Part shown: in pieces, positions 1-12,352 of the stretch
How positions within the stretch are numbered: position 1 is the first letter of the stretch
Layout: each line of letters starts with the position of its first letter
NCBI GenBank assembly: GCA_022225965.2
Contig: JAKJXP020000096.1
Span: forward strand, 62,001 to 126,000
DNA length: 64,000 nt
Source of the DNA: Diatrype stigma
Taxonomy: Eukaryota; Ascomycota; Sordariomycetes; Xylariales; Diatrypaceae
Reading direction: 5' to 3'
The notes under the pieces: generated by a model
Database searches by the model: none
What the model was told of the DNA's origin: nothing
Seen by the model: only the letters and a program-made list of their open reading frames with translations
Position numbers and translations under genes: made by a program

Positions 1-48
1 TTCATACACTGGTAGCATCTTCCCATCTCGCACTCCCTACTACACCAG

Positions 49-133
49 ATGGTCACCTGAGAATCCACCGCGCCAGACCGACACAACATAACCACAACAT
101 GCGCCCGAGGTAACGGAACGGGCGATGGAATGA
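49..133 (+). other. Three short upstream ORFs before the Dsc1/Tul1-like start
   Basis: Three minimal ATG-to-stop frames lie upstream of the main start at 147: 49-60 (ATG GTC ACC TGA), 99-113 (ATG CGC CCG AGG TAA) and 125-133 (ATG GAA TGA). The last ends 13 nt before the main ATG. Whether all three are in the mRNA depends on a transcription start I cannot see. If they are, they would be expected to reduce or condition translation of the ligase. Confidence 0.45.
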
Positions 134-146
134 CCACTTGGCTATT

Positions 147-2879
147 ATGCCGCCTCCGCAAGACAACGCACGTCTCCTCTTCCTCATCATCCTCCTCTTC
201 TGGTTCGCCTCGACCCCCGACACCGGACCCGGCCTCATCGCAGGGCCCGCCCTCGTCAAGAGCCGCCTCGCCCGCCAGCGCTACGCCCACGGCGTGCTGA
301 ACAGCACGAACTGGGGCGACTTTGACCCCCAGCCGCGCCTGGCCGATGACCCCGATGACCCCGATGACCCCTTGTCCGACGGTCCGTCTGGCCCCGACGA
401 CGTGCCGCCGACGGGATACCTGAACCTGACCGGGTTCCGCCGGGAAGACGGCTTCGTCTGGGAGGACCTGGGCCGCTTCAAGAACCGCTGCGAGGAGTGG
501 AGTCGCCATGCCGTCGGCGCGCCCGAGGCGTCCGAGCCCGTCTGGCAGAACGCCACCGGCGTGGTCCACGGCCTCTGGGATCGCCTGAACACCTCGTCCC
601 CGCGGTACCATTCCAGCTACAACCTGAGCGACATCAGTCCGGATGTGACGTGGTCGGCTTGGGCCTTGCAGTGGAGCCGGAACGCCACGGGAAACGAAGG
701 GAAGATGCTGGTGCGTATCGACGAGGACGAGGACGCCGGCACCGAACCAGAAGAGGCGGTCGGTTCCTCCAGCAGCCGTGTACTCCTCAAGACCGAGGTT
801 CGCGCGCGCGAGGTCTCCGCAAGTCTGAACATCGAGGACCTGGAGGGCTCCGGAAGCAGCTTTGAGATGCGCGTGCATGGCGTCCACTGGCCTCGGCAGG
901 GGGCCATGCTCCTGACCACGACGAGCGAGAAGTTCGCCGGCATCTTTGGGCTGCCGCATCTCACCACCCGCCCCGAGTTCTTCGATTCTAGCCAGGCCTT
1001 GTTGAACAGGACCCTCAACAAGGTGCTGGAGAAGAAAGAGCAGCGCTCGTTCGTCGACCAGATGGATCCCTGGGCCTCTACGCTAGATACGCCCGGAGAA
1101 GCCTGGAACCCATCCCCCCATTGCGAGTACCTGGTGTATCTCCAGATTTACCCGCCGGATAGGGATGTGTTGAAGGTCCAGCCCACGCTTACCGGGCCCG
1201 AGAACGTGGCCAAGGCGATCGAGGATATTGAAAGGGAGCTTCGCTTTCCTCAAGGAGGGCCGCACCAGACGACTCCGAAGCTTCAGATGTCCGCCGTGGT
1301 CTTCTCTCCAGACTGTGCCTTCTTCCTTGAAACGAGGGGGCCGCCGGACTTCCCGCCCGCCAGCGGACAGCATTTGGTGGGTGTGAAGCAAGAGACCTTC
1401 ATCTACAACGTTAGCACGTGGCTCCTGGGCCTCGGTTTGGTCATCTTCGGGCAGGTGCAGCTCCTCAAGATGCAGATGAGGGAAACCTCCACGCCCTCGA
1501 CGCTGGGGCGCATCAGCTTCTATACCGCGAGCATCATGCTGCTTGCAGATGGCATCACGTTCGCCGGCTCGGCAGCCTGGAGCCTGTCGGCATCGACCAC
1601 GCTGCTGCCTTCTCTGGTCGTCACCTGCGCTTCGTTCCTGTCTATGAGCGTGGGCATATTCTTCCTAGCTGAGATTCACAAGGTGCAGGAGCCCGAGTGG
1701 AGACGACAGGAAAGGGGGAGGGAAAGGCAGAACACGCAACCAGCGAGTGCAGCGAGACCAACGCCCATGCCAGCCCCAGCCCCAGCCCCAGCTCCAGCTC
1801 CAGCTCCAGCTCCAGCTCCAGCTCCAGCTCCAGCTCCAGCTCCAGGTCCTACGCCAAATCCTGCAGCAACCGTCCCTCCTCACAGGCCGCCATCGCCGCC
1901 CATCATCATCCCGTCCGACCAGGACATCGATGCCGAGATCGACGAGGTCACCAACAACCCCAACGCCAGCCTCCCCGCCCCGGTCACCGCCGGCAATAAC
2001 ACCAACGCTGCCGCTGCGCAGAACCAGAGCACGCCGATCAGCAGCATCTTCGGCCGCTTCGTGATGCTGGGGATCTGCATCCTGTTCCTCAGCCTCGCGG
2101 CGGCGAGCTGGCGGCCGGGGTGGCGGTCGGCCTACTTCAACGCGCTCGCGGCGGCCTACTGCTCGCTCTGGGTGCCGCAAATCTACCGCAACGTGGCGCG
2201 CAACTGCCGGCAGGCGCTGTCGTGGCGGTTCGCGGCCGGGCAGTCGGCGCTGCGCCTTCTGCCCCTCGCCTACTTCTACCTGTGGCGCGGCAACTTCGCC
2301 TTCGCCGAGCCCGACCGCGCCGCCTGCGCCGCCCTCGCCGCCTGGCTCTGGCTCCAGCTCTGCGTCCTCGCCGCCCAGTCCGTCCTCGGCCCCCGATACG
2401 GCCTGCCCCCCGGCTGGATGCCCGACGCCTGGGAGTACCACCCCGTCCTGCGCGAGGACAGCCTCGAGGCCGGCGCCCTGCCCATCGGCCTCGTGTCTGC
2501 CGCGTCGCTGGTGTCAGGCGGCGAGGAGGAACTCGATAACGGCGCGGCGGGGGCGGGCGGAAGAGACCGCAAGAGCAGCAGCAGTAGTAGGAAGAGGACC
2601 AATACCCACGTCATCGACTGCGCTATCTGCAGGGAGGTCCTTGAGGTCCCCGTCCTGCGGGCTGGCGGCGGTGATGAAGATGGGGGTGGCGGGGCTGGTG
2701 GTGGTGGTGGGATCGGGAGCGATCCGGCCACGGCTGTTGGCGGCCCCGCGGGCGTCTTCGCCCGCCGCATGTACATGGTGACGCCGTGCCGGCACATCTT
2801 CCACAGCGCCTGCCTCGAGGGCTGGATGCGCTTTCGGCTGCAGTGTCCCATTTGCCGGGAGGAGCTGCCGCCTTTATAA
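147..2879 (+). CDS. Dsc E3 ubiquitin ligase complex RING subunit, Tul1/Dsc1-like membrane protein
   Basis: This 910-aa intronless ORF is a multispanning Golgi/endosome RING E3 ligase of the Tul1/Dsc1 (DscA) type. In fungi this family ubiquitinates membrane proteins and, in many species, supports SREBP cleavage and hypoxia adaptation. An N-terminal hydrophobic segment (residues about 8-22, LFLIILLFWF) acts as signal or anchor. A long luminal region follows, with several N-x-S/T sites. Hydrophobic segments lie near 425-445, 455-478, 485-508, 634-655, 660-680 and 727-749. The C-terminus is a RING-H2: CAIC near 824, then CRHIFHSAC and CPIC just before the end at LPPL, matching the family. Two low-complexity insertions stand out: a Pro-Ala repeat at about 541-567 between the membrane blocks, and a Gly-rich stretch between the second and third RING ligand groups. 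I chose ATG 147 because the reading frame upstream (from 138) opens only with TTG. Confidence 0.9.
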   Translation: MPPPQDNARLLFLIILLFWFASTPDTGPGLIAGPALVKSRLARQRYAHGVLNSTNWGDFDPQPRLADDPDDPDDPLSDGPSGPDDVPPTGYLNLTGFRREDGFVWEDLGRFKNRCEEWSRHAVGAPEASEPVWQNATGVVHGLWDRLNTSSPRYHSSYNLSDISPDVTWSAWALQWSRNATGNEGKMLVRIDEDEDAGTEPEEAVGSSSSRVLLKTEVRAREVSASLNIEDLEGSGSSFEMRVHGVHWPRQGAMLLTTTSEKFAGIFGLPHLTTRPEFFDSSQALLNRTLNKVLEKKEQRSFVDQMDPWASTLDTPGEAWNPSPHCEYLVYLQIYPPDRDVLKVQPTLTGPENVAKAIEDIERELRFPQGGPHQTTPKLQMSAVVFSPDCAFFLETRGPPDFPPASGQHLVGVKQETFIYNVSTWLLGLGLVIFGQVQLLKMQMRETSTPSTLGRISFYTASIMLLADGITFAGSAAWSLSASTTLLPSLVVTCASFLSMSVGIFFLAEIHKVQEPEWRRQERGRERQNTQPASAARPTPMPAPAPAPAPAPAPAPAPAPAPAPAPGPTPNPAATVPPHRPPSPPIIIPSDQDIDAEIDEVTNNPNASLPAPVTAGNNTNAAAAQNQSTPISSIFGRFVMLGICILFLSLAAASWRPGWRSAYFNALAAAYCSLWVPQIYRNVARNCRQALSWRFAAGQSALRLLPLAYFYLWRGNFAFAEPDRAACAALAAWLWLQLCVLAAQSVLGPRYGLPPGWMPDAWEYHPVLREDSLEAGALPIGLVSAASLVSGGEEELDNGAAGAGGRDRKSSSSSRKRTNTHVIDCAICREVLEVPVLRAGGGDEDGGGGAGGGGGIGSDPATAVGGPAGVFARRMYMVTPCRHIFHSACLEGWMRFRLQCPICREELPPL
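1770..1845 (+). repeat. Hexanucleotide CCAGCY minisatellite coding a Pro-Ala repeat
   Basis: About twelve tandem CCAGCC/CCAGCT units encode alternating Pro-Ala inside the Dsc1-like ORF. The array lies in the linker between the two membrane blocks. It is in frame, so changes in copy number would alter linker length without a frameshift. Confidence 0.85.
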
Positions 2880-4290
2880 TAGGGAATATTTTTGGTGATG
2901 GGTGGTGTGGTATGGTATGGTAGATTACCACCTGTGATTGCATTTCATTGCATTGTATAGCCTGTTCTAATCAAGGATATATGCATGTTAAAGCCGTCCA
3001 TATTTTTATATCTAGTTGTTATTACAAGCCAGCATTTCCAGTCATCACAGCAGCGGAGGGGCCTGCCCCTTTTCTCTTCTATCGTGAACATGCTCTGTAC
3101 GTATATTGTGCGACGGTTCATTGGACGAGAAGAGAGGTCGAATGTTCATATTGTATCAGGGCTGTGCTGTGTTGCTTGTCATTTAGTCAAACTACGTCGT
3201 ACTCTCTACTTGGCAACAGGAAGATCAATTCATAAGTAAGTTCAAGTCTAGAAATATGGACAGCTAACTATGCATGGAACTAAGGCTTAGGGGGGGGCCT
3301 CGGATAGATAAAGCCGACAGACTATAGTTATAACGCTGTGGACTGGCTATCATGTTGAGCTTTGGGCCTGATCATATCCCTCTGTTCCAATCATCGTGGC
3401 ATAGCCAGGCGTTGAGGTGTTCCGCAATGTTCACAGTGATACTATCGATGGGGGTTTGGGCCGTTTTCTCTTCCCCTTGTCTTCTTTATTCTTTTCATCT
3501 TCTCCTCTTCCGTTTCCCTTTTTTATCAAGACGCCGACAGGAATAATAAAGGGCTTCTTAGAAGAGAAGGACAGTCCGAGGTATCTAGGTATCTACCACT
3601 GCTTCCCACGGGAACCTCGAAACAAAGGGGGCAAGAGACTTGCAGATCCGCAAACGGACCATGTAAATGAGGGGCGGTTAAACATTCACACAGATTATGT
3701 AGAAGACCCAATGCAATAAGGAGCTCGAAGCTTGTAGGTTATAGCGTTTATATTTGTTGTCAATATAATAGTGTCTGTTCTATAATCCAGTGCTTTAAAT
3801 ACTTTCGAATTGGTCACTACTTATATGTCAAATCAATATGGTAATGCTTATTCCCATATAACATTGTTGTCACCTTAGATGGTTTCTGCGATGGATCCTT
3901 TGTGATGTATATAAGTTGAGGCATTAGGTTAGTAGATGCAAGTAGCCATGCCGTCTCACAATGACTCCAGGTCTTCGGCCACAAGGTCTTTGTAGAGAAA
4001 GCCAAAGCAGTCATCCGGAAACGGCAGCAAATATCTTGTGAATCAGCTCCATCCAACCCGTCAAATTGGCTTCTTAACGCATGTTCTCCATCATCGACCA
4101 TGTTCCAGTCCAGTATATCCAACGAAGCAGAACTGGCAGGTCCTTAAACCGCGAATCCAAGAGTTCAAACTCATAAGCAAAGTCAGCGTCTACAGGGAAT
4201 ACGCTCAGCTTCCCAGGACTGTGTGACTGCATACGCTACAACTAGTCACTATCCCTATACTCATCACCGTCGTCATCACTACTCGCGATA
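2880..4290. other. Intergenic, no gene recognised
   Basis: Only short unconvincing frames (about 120 codons at most) occur here, with no family resemblance. The stretch should contain the 3' end of the Dsc1-like mRNA and the promoter of the gene at 4291. Confidence 0.5.
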
Positions 4291-5989
4291 ATGGCTGCCG
4301 TGGCGGTCCCAAACGCCCAGCCGTACGCACCTCTCGTGCCCATAACCTCACGATGGAAATCGCTGCCGAACAACGCCCAGTTGACCGACCCAGTCGTACA
4401 GGACAGGTTCAACCTGATCATCTACCTCAGGAATCTGGCGAGGCCAAGGGCTGCCTATTCCGCCGCCTTCACCGCCACCGCAACCGAGGACAGCCGTGCG
4501 AACGCCGGAACGAATTACGCCATGGGTGGTACCGGCCAAATCGGCAAGAGGGCGGCGAGGAGGCAGATGATGGCTGCCGACCCTAACCTCCGGGCGCTCC
4601 GGAACGCGGTCCGGGCGGCGCTGCGGCAGACCCAAAGGCTGGCGATCGAGTACCGCCTCAACGCGGCCGGGGCGGTCGCGGAGCAGGTCGCAATCGACGG
4701 CAACGACCAGGCGCAGCCGGTGGTCGACGAGCTCGACGCGCTCGTCAAGCTCGGGCGCACCGCCTACGACCGGCCGGACGAGCTGGCGGCCTTCCTGGGC
4801 CCGGGGCTCGAGCGGCACTTCGACGCCGACTTCCGGGCCGAGTTCGGGAGCCACAGGCACGCGCTGGAGCGGTCGCTGCGCTGGGTCGACAACTGGGCCC
4901 AGGCCCGCTACCGCTTCATGGAGCACGCCCTCCGCGACGACCCGGACCAGTGGACCTACTTCTACAACAACCGCCGCCTCGGCGACATGGCCAACCGCCT
5001 CGTGCACGATCCCGATCTCGCGAGCGACTGCGACATCGCGGGTTCCACGTGGTTTGACACTACGGCGAAGAGAGAGATGTTCTGGTACACATACGCTATA
5101 TCAGTAGGCGATGCTCGGATACTAAGTGAGTGTTTTATATGCTACTTTCCCTCTCTGTTTCTGCCTCCCTCCCCTCCCCCTTTTCTTTTTTCCGGTTCTG
5201 ATGTCCTCATGACGACCTCTTCCGCCCCCCCCATTTTACAAACCGTTCTTCCAAACCCCAAAGTTGTCTCCTTCAGAGTGCTCACGGCGAGGTGTCCCAG
5301 AGAATTGCGCGACCTCACCCCGCATTCGACAATCCTACCGAGACCTCTTTACCTGGGTGATAGAGTACATCAACGTATACATCAGCTGGCGCGTCATCGT
5401 GCTGAGGGGGCATACGAAGAACGGGATTGAGAATGATCCGGCTTACCGGAACGGCACTGTTCGAGCCAAGATGCAGCACAGGACCAATTATTGCCAGCTT
5501 GTGAAAAACGCATTGAGCACGCATGACAGCCGGTACACAGCCTTAGTCCAGGCAGCCATTACGCTGGGAAATCAGGCCATCGGCGGGAGGGACATGCACC
5601 AAGTCTCGTACGACGCTTTCAGTGCTACTGTGTTCCCCCTCAACCAGGGTATCCGGAACATATTCGACTGGGTGAACGCCAACGGCGACTTACCTCATTT
5701 TTGGCGAATTAATCTAGGAACTTTCCCAACACACTTTGGCTCGGACCCCGGGAATCTCTCTGAGTATCCGCCACGTCCCACCCCGTTGGCCCTAGGACCA
5801 CCACCCGTACCGGGACAAGCACCCGTAAATCAAGCAATCGCACAACCACCCACAAATCAAACAACCGCACAACCACCCGCACGCCATATACCCGGATACA
5901 CACCCGTAAACCCACCACCCGCAGGAGGCAGACGGACCAGACGACAAAGGCCACCACGACCGCCGCCGCCGGCGCCACCAGGGACCTAG
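4291..5989 (+). CDS. Hypothetical protein, two exons, proline-rich C-terminus
   Basis: I do not recognise this family. Exon 1 is 4291-5125. An intron at 5126-5276 (151 nt) starts GTGAGT and ends CTTCAG. Exon 2 is 5277-5989. The phase-1 join is in frame and gives about 515 aa. The first half is Ala/Arg/Leu-rich and probably helical, with a WDNWAQARYRFMEHAL-like stretch and a YTYAISVGDARIL segment at the splice. Exon 2 carries a helical block (SYRDLFTWVIEYINVYISW) and then about 90 residues rich in Pro, Gln and Thr with PPAxQxxAQPP-type repeats, ending in a basic RRTRRQRPPRPPPP tail. No signal peptide or clear transmembrane segment is visible. The high GC and strong third-position GC of exon 1 support coding. 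The intron lengthens the frame past an otherwise early stop at about 5430. Confidence 0.6.
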
Positions 5990-8900
5990 TAGTAAACAAA
6001 ATGATGTTTACATTGCTTAAAACAAAACACTACTGTTACGGTTCGTATAATAGGATAGTTTAACAAGTTGGCGAATTTGTAGATTCTGCTCTTTTGCTGG
6101 CCCAGTAGCAGGACTATCGGTGGCGCAGTGGTGAATAGTAGCGCTCGCAAGTGCACCGCAACAAATACCACTTATTACTTTCGTCCATTAATCAGATATC
6201 ATAATACAAGCTATATATTAATGAAGCTAAGTACATCATAACAGTTGTTATTTCCGGAAGAAAATTCAAAAGTTGAATATGTCCTGTTAATCGTTTCAAC
6301 TCTTTCAGTAACTAGTCGTGTTAACTATAATATGATAAGCTGATGTTTTGGGTTGTTTATGTTTAGCAAGTATTTGTACTTTCCGTGTATGTGTATCCAA
6401 ATCCGTTGCGATTATTATGAACGTCCCAGGGCCCGAGCAAATAGCGAAGAAGACTGGAGGCGTTAATAACGTTGTGAAAACAGATGGTAGCAAAGCACTG
6501 CTTTGCAATAACCCGTACTATCGACACCAGTATAGGGGTACAGTAATGAAGTAGTAAAAGCGTGAACAACTGCAGAGTAATAAAGGGGACAGGGACTACC
6601 TTATAGTTCCTGTTGAAACTCAACAAATATATGTACTACCTGGTACTTTTATAAATGACTGGATACTACGCAATAGTTTATAAGCCAATGTTGAAAATCC
6701 TATACAGTCCTTAGTCACGTAAGCTGTAGAGGGTTTGTGACTACCGTACATGCTACTCCTGCAAAGTACACTTAACACTGATGGATAATGTCGTTCCAAG
6801 CCATATACAATACGTATTGCCGCATTATATCACATTACAAGCTCTCAACCAAGGGATTGCTTTTAACTATCATTGGTGATCAGTTGAATCTTTCAATAAT
6901 ATACCAAGACAAACAACTACTCAGGCAACAGCATTAGCTACAGCGATGGTACTTATCGGCTCCGAGCCCGTAAGAGGATGCGCTGACCACCTATACGAGC
7001 CCAGATTCGCTAATACGAAGACCGACCGGAACTGTCTTCTAAGCCATGCAAATGGCAGGCTGTACCGCTCGTGTGGTCCCGTCCGCCATGCCGCAAGCCT
7101 GGTCTACTGCAAACTGCCCTCACCTGCTCCAGTGCTTCGAATGTGCATGGTCATGTGCATTGATGTCAGCCGTGTCGTAGATCCTACCCGAGATCTCTTG
7201 CGTGGTTTCTACTAGACCTAGGAAAAAATGAACGAACAGCAGACCTGTACTCTGTGAAGTACTCATGCTATAGTACATGGTACCTAGACACGGGTTAACT
7301 ATGAGTTCGCAATCTCATCCTATCCTTGGTTCCAGTTCCAGGAATAGCTGGATGTATATATGACACCGACCAGGTAGAAAGTGGCTCGCGAGTTGTGGGT
7401 AACGAATGTAGTTTCGAATGTAGCGAGTGAATGCCGAATATAGTAAAAGGACAAGCCCTGAGCCTAGGGAGGGGCCAATCTATGTGACCTAGGCCTCGTG
7501 ACTATTTCGTTATTTCGAGCTCGCGAGAGGAGGCGGTGCATTGCTTATGTGCAGTGAGGGGGCTAGGCTAGGACCTCAGCCTGACATATCTTCATGATTA
7601 GAATTCCCTAAGGAGACGCGTGTATCGGCTGGATTTGAAGCCATTGGCGTTTCTGGCAAACAGAGATGAGATGTCCAAGTAGATTTGTATTCACTGATGT
7701 ATGGTGTGTAAAGACGAGGATGATGTACCGATATGACCAAAGGCTACGCTTACCCCCTAACTAGGGGGTTCAGTAAGTGTCACTAAGGATATATGATGTA
7801 TCCGAATTCTAGTGGGAAGTTCTTGACTAGTTAACAGCTGTCTGTCTTTCCAACAGGGTTTCGAAATTAGACCATGGATGATATGCAGGCCATATCTACT
7901 TATTTGTTTAGGATACTGTCAAGAGCGGTGCAACTATCCGATGCCTCCAAGTTGAGCGTATATGAAGAATAGTAATTCATTGAGATAGTGTCTTCGGTAG
8001 CATATCATGTGTACGTAATTTCATCTAGCAATAAAAGGAAACCTGTCGTCGTAACGAGGTTTATGCCCTGGAAGGAGCCAAGCCCCTATTTGTCGTCCTT
8101 GGCAGGTTGGTCTGGAGAATGACGAGTCGTAATGATATTTTCAAATGTATCCCGACCGGCATGATCACCTGATAGCCATACTCGCGTACATCCATCATAT
8201 CCATGTTTCACTGCAAGCTAAAGCGGTCATCATTACGGAATCCCATATACTTCATACTTAGGATGCGTTACTACGAGACTAAGTCAGCCAGCTGTGAGAG
8301 CGATGGAGGCGCAGTTACACAAGCAACGAGATGCTACTTAGCATTTGAACACTTTGTCTGTCCATAGTCAGGTCTGACGGCTGTCACCTGCTTGTCAGGC
8401 ATTATGAGCATCGAGATGCTTCAGCATAGGCAAGTACTATTCTTGCTAAGACAAAAAGGCATGCGGTCGCTGTCGGCCAGCCGGAACTGTCTCTGCTGAG
8501 TACGACGTAATTTCCCACCTTGACCTATAGCTATAAACGATCACGAAGTCGCATACATACTTATATTTTTACGTGCCTATGACCTGATATTTATACCAAT
8601 GCTACGGTGTCAGAGTGGCTGTCCTAGCCGAGCACCAAAGTAGGTACCTAGGTAGTTAAGCGCTGGGAGCAACATAAGTTTTAGCCCCGTCCCCTTCGAC
8701 GCAGTTCATCAGCCTAACCCCAGGCCCCGGTGGCGTTTCTTGCATGATTGCAGCAGATGGCGGCAGCCACTGGTGGGCGGTGGTCTATATTGGGGGTGAC
8801 ATTTGCACCGATCCGGACCATTTCTCGCAGCTGAGGCTCAATTTAGCAGCTGCAGCTAGCCACCCGCTGTACCACCCACTGGCACGACACGACATGCGTC

Positions 8901-11900
8901 CTGTAGCGTAATGGTAACCTACTTTCCCCTGGCCGGCCGCGGGCCCGGTGCCTGCGCGAGCGTGCGTGCGTGCGTGCGTGCGCAGTGCAGAGGTCCGAAT
9001 AAGAATGAAAAGAAAAGAAAAGAAAAGAAAAGAACGAAAATGCAAATAGATACCTTAGCTACCTAGGTCTCAAGTTAGGGGGCAGGCGCATATTCGAGAC
9101 GAACGAAGCGCCATGGTGAGTTGCAACAGCCTGCGCGCGTTGATGTCTTGGCTGCAGCCTGCTTGGTCGTCTGTGCCTTTGTCCATCTACCCAAGGTATA
9201 TAGGTAGCTACCTAGGTAGGTACTGATGAGTCCTGCAGCTCGGTTCGTGTTTCGCGAGCCCGTCTGTCGGGTCGGTGGAATGATGTTTCAAAAACCAGCA
9301 TCGAGTTGGCGGTTGAGAGATCGGTAACCGGAACCACGCAAGTCATTCGTAGTAACGAACCTGCTTGTAGTAGGCGCTGGGGCCGTTCCGTGACCGTAGT
9401 TGTTTCATGCTCCCCTCTTTTTTGCCTCTCCCGAGACCGAGATCCACGGCTTTGCCAACAAAGCTTAACGGATTGTTCGGACGAGTTGACGGGCATCAAA
9501 GATGGTTTGGGAACCGAAAGCCCCTTACTTCTACATAGCTATAGTTCTATTACTCACCAAACACATACGGCATAGTAACTGCTTGAGGTATGGATGAGTA
9601 AGTAGTCGTTCTTATCATAGACCGACCGAGCCGCGAACGAGTGGTTGACGTTCATCGCGGGGAGCCCCGCCGAAAATTGGCATCGACGGTGGTGATGGTG
9701 GTAGTAATAGTGAGTGGTGGTGGCTTGTTGTTCGTTGCTGAGGAGTTCAAGCCAAGACTTTCCTCCTGTGTGTGCTGGACGTAGCGGGACGCGCCCATCC
9801 AATAGGACACCTACCTGCATACATATGCTGATCTGATACATGCTTGTCTGTGGCAGAGCAGATGTTGCTATAGCCACTGATGGGTCATAAAACGAGCACC
9901 CGCTAAAGAAAGTTGGGCGGAAGATCGGACGCAGCCATGGTCTGATACTATATCGTATCTTTCTGCAGCTTCTCCTTCTGCATCGGTTTCATGTGTTCGT
10001 TTCTCCTTGGGTGAAGGCGAGAATCCTCGGCTGACTGGTCTGTCTGTCCGGCCACCTTTCCGGGGCCCCCCTCTCACAAACTGTCAGGTACGAGTAGAAA
10101 TAGTGTACTTATGTACGGAGGGACTCGCCCGCTCGCTCTCTTCCACTGGCCGCTGTCGTTGCTTGCAGCTTGCATAGTCGGCCACAAGTTGATGTAGGTC
10201 GGTAGTACGTATGTTGTTGAAGTAAGGCACCAATGCGGAAAGCCGGACGATGCGAACACCCGTCTTGCCCGACGAGGGGGTGGGCGCCGCCGCACACAAT
10301 CACTCCATCAGTCAGTCAGGCCAGGCACACTCACTCTGGGGCTACCTGCCGGCACTACCTTAGGTACACACACGCACACACGTATATATACAGACTACCA
10401 GATGATGCTAGGTTCGCTTTAGGAAGCCTAGGAAAGCCCCCTATGTAGCCAACTAGCAGGGGAGGAAGATTTCATGCAGCTTCTCGCTGGTCGCTGTAAT
10501 GCAAGCCGTAAAGGGTAAGACCTCACTCACCTGCACCTCCGGCCATCCGTCTTCGGCGTGCGTCGGGGGACGTCAAGCGTCAGCGGCGGATCGAGACCTG
10601 TCCTTATTCACTTGGAGCTGGTAATAACTCGAAGGTAGGCATAACAGCTTACAATGGAAAGTACGATAACAGCTGGCATGGGGTACAGTAAGTAGAGGTT
10701 GTCTCTGCCCAACTGAAAGACTCCGTCCGGCCTGCGTCGAATCCCCCCACCTCCCCGCTACGTTCCGGCATTGGTGGGATGTGTTAACTAGAAAGTTAAC
10801 TACAGCGGCTTATAACTCCCTATAAGGCCCACCAGTGAACACCCACTCACCCACTCACCCACGCTATTTGTTATCTGCCTCCATTCTTATGTAACAGTCT
10901 ACCCTTAAAACTTCTGTCTCCAAATGGGCGATGGGGAATGGGACGGACTTTGCGATACTTGCGTGTGTATGTGTTGTAGGTAGTTGGTTGTATGTGTGCA
11001 TGCGCCTCAGGACAGGACAGGACACCTCATCAATGCAATTGTTCCAAGGTTGTCTCTGGAGGAGGTTCATGAACTGCCACGACGACGAAGGCACGGAGAC
11101 GGGCGGGCGGACGGACTTCAAGACGCACAACAGGAGCAAACCAACCCACATCGCATTACCTACACTTCCAGTATCCGACGTATACATGACATGCCTATAT
11201 AGGCAGAGTCTGTGCTTTGTGCTATACACCAACCAAGGAGGTCCAACATGGATGGGCTCTGTTGCTCTGCGTTGGCCTGGAGGGGCAGAGGGGCAGACAC
11301 AGCAATACGTCCCCTCGATGGTCTGATTGGCTCGTCCCTGACATATACATATAAGATCAGAGCATGCGTGCAGTGCAATTTTATATTGGGTTGGCAACGA
11401 CAAGCGAAGGCGATGATGCATTCAGAAGTCGGGAAAAATGGTACCTAAGCAAGGTAGGTAGAATATTTCCCCCCCTCGCAAGTTGTCGGTGTGATACCGG
11501 CGACTAAAACCACACGCTGCGCCTGATCTCCTGCATTAGCGGTGTCCCTGCGCCGGTAAGGTAAGGCGCCCTTTTTTTATTCTTTGCTTTTTCCTCTCTT
11601 CGGAATGGAGATGGTGAAAAAGGAAAAAAAAGAAGAGAGGAGAACATACTGCATTCCAGCGCAGTATCTCCTTGCCCGTGAGAAGTATGCAAGGTTTTAT
11701 GTGGTTCGCCATCCGCGCGCGTGCGAGACCTTTGATGTATGTTACAGTAGGTAGGTATGTAGGACATATCATAGTATTTCATAGGTACATAGTTACGCCA
11801 ATACTTGCTCGAAGTAATGCACATGCATCGTTTCAGTAGGTAGGTATCACTATACCAGGAACCTTAAATGAACAAAAGACATTTTTTCGGCGTCGACATA

Positions 11901-12352
11901 CTCAATCAAGGCGGGGAACTGAGACACTTGCATGCACCTGCTAGGCGGGATGAGAGAAGATAGTGTTGTTTCATTCCGTTAATGAGAGACGGATGGGCCC
12001 TTTTCAAGGCGCATCGTACCGTGGTATCATCAATTTATCGTCGCCGCCGCAATTTTTGCTTGCTTGCTTGCTTAGATAGATAGTACAGGATGCCCGCGAT
12101 ACATCATAACCTAGCGTGATAGGTAGGTATCATGTGCTGTGCTTGCTTGCTCAAATACAAAAAACAAATCAAATCAGAAAAGACATATTAACCCCTATAA
12201 CACCACCCCTCCTCCCTTGGACCATGTGTGTGTGTGTGTTGAGTCATAACCCGAGCGCCGATTCCTGAACTCCTTGCAGTGTGAAAATCCCAATGTTAAA
12301 CGAATGCCATGCCTCATCTCCTGACTATGCCCTCACGAAGTAACACGCCACT
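5990..12352. other. Gene-poor spacer of 6.4 kb with simple repeats
   Basis: No frame here looks like a real gene. The longest (about 130-185 codons near 10.9-11.4 kb) have no family resemblance and overlap one another on both strands. The spacer holds microsatellites (GCGT at about 8960-8982, AAAAG at about 9007-9034, GCTT at about 12057-12074, GT at about 12225-12240). It also holds many copies of TACCTA/TAGGTA, often as the palindrome TACCTAGGTA, and a CCCCCTAACTAGGGGG palindrome near 7753-7768. I looked for tRNA-like T-loops and found none convincing. Confidence 0.5.
9007..9034 (+). repeat. AAAAG microsatellite
   Basis: Five or so tandem AAAAG units, about 25 bases downstream of a GCGT tetranucleotide array at about 8960-8982. 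Both are in non-coding DNA. Confidence 0.8.

Noticed and set aside
1665..2441. 258-codon minus-strand frame
   Set aside because: Antisense of the Dsc1-like gene; its WSWSWS run is just the complement of the Pro-Ala repeat.
4348..5007. 219-codon minus-strand frame
   Set aside because: Antisense shadow of exon 1 of the hypothetical gene at 4291.
6100..6165. Stretch with GTGGCGCAGTGG, reminiscent of a tRNA D-arm
   Set aside because: No T-arm with TTCGA and no acceptor pairing at the expected distance.
10864..11421. 185-codon minus-strand frame and overlapping plus-strand frames
   Set aside because: Opposed frames of similar length with no motif or family resemblance; treated as chance.
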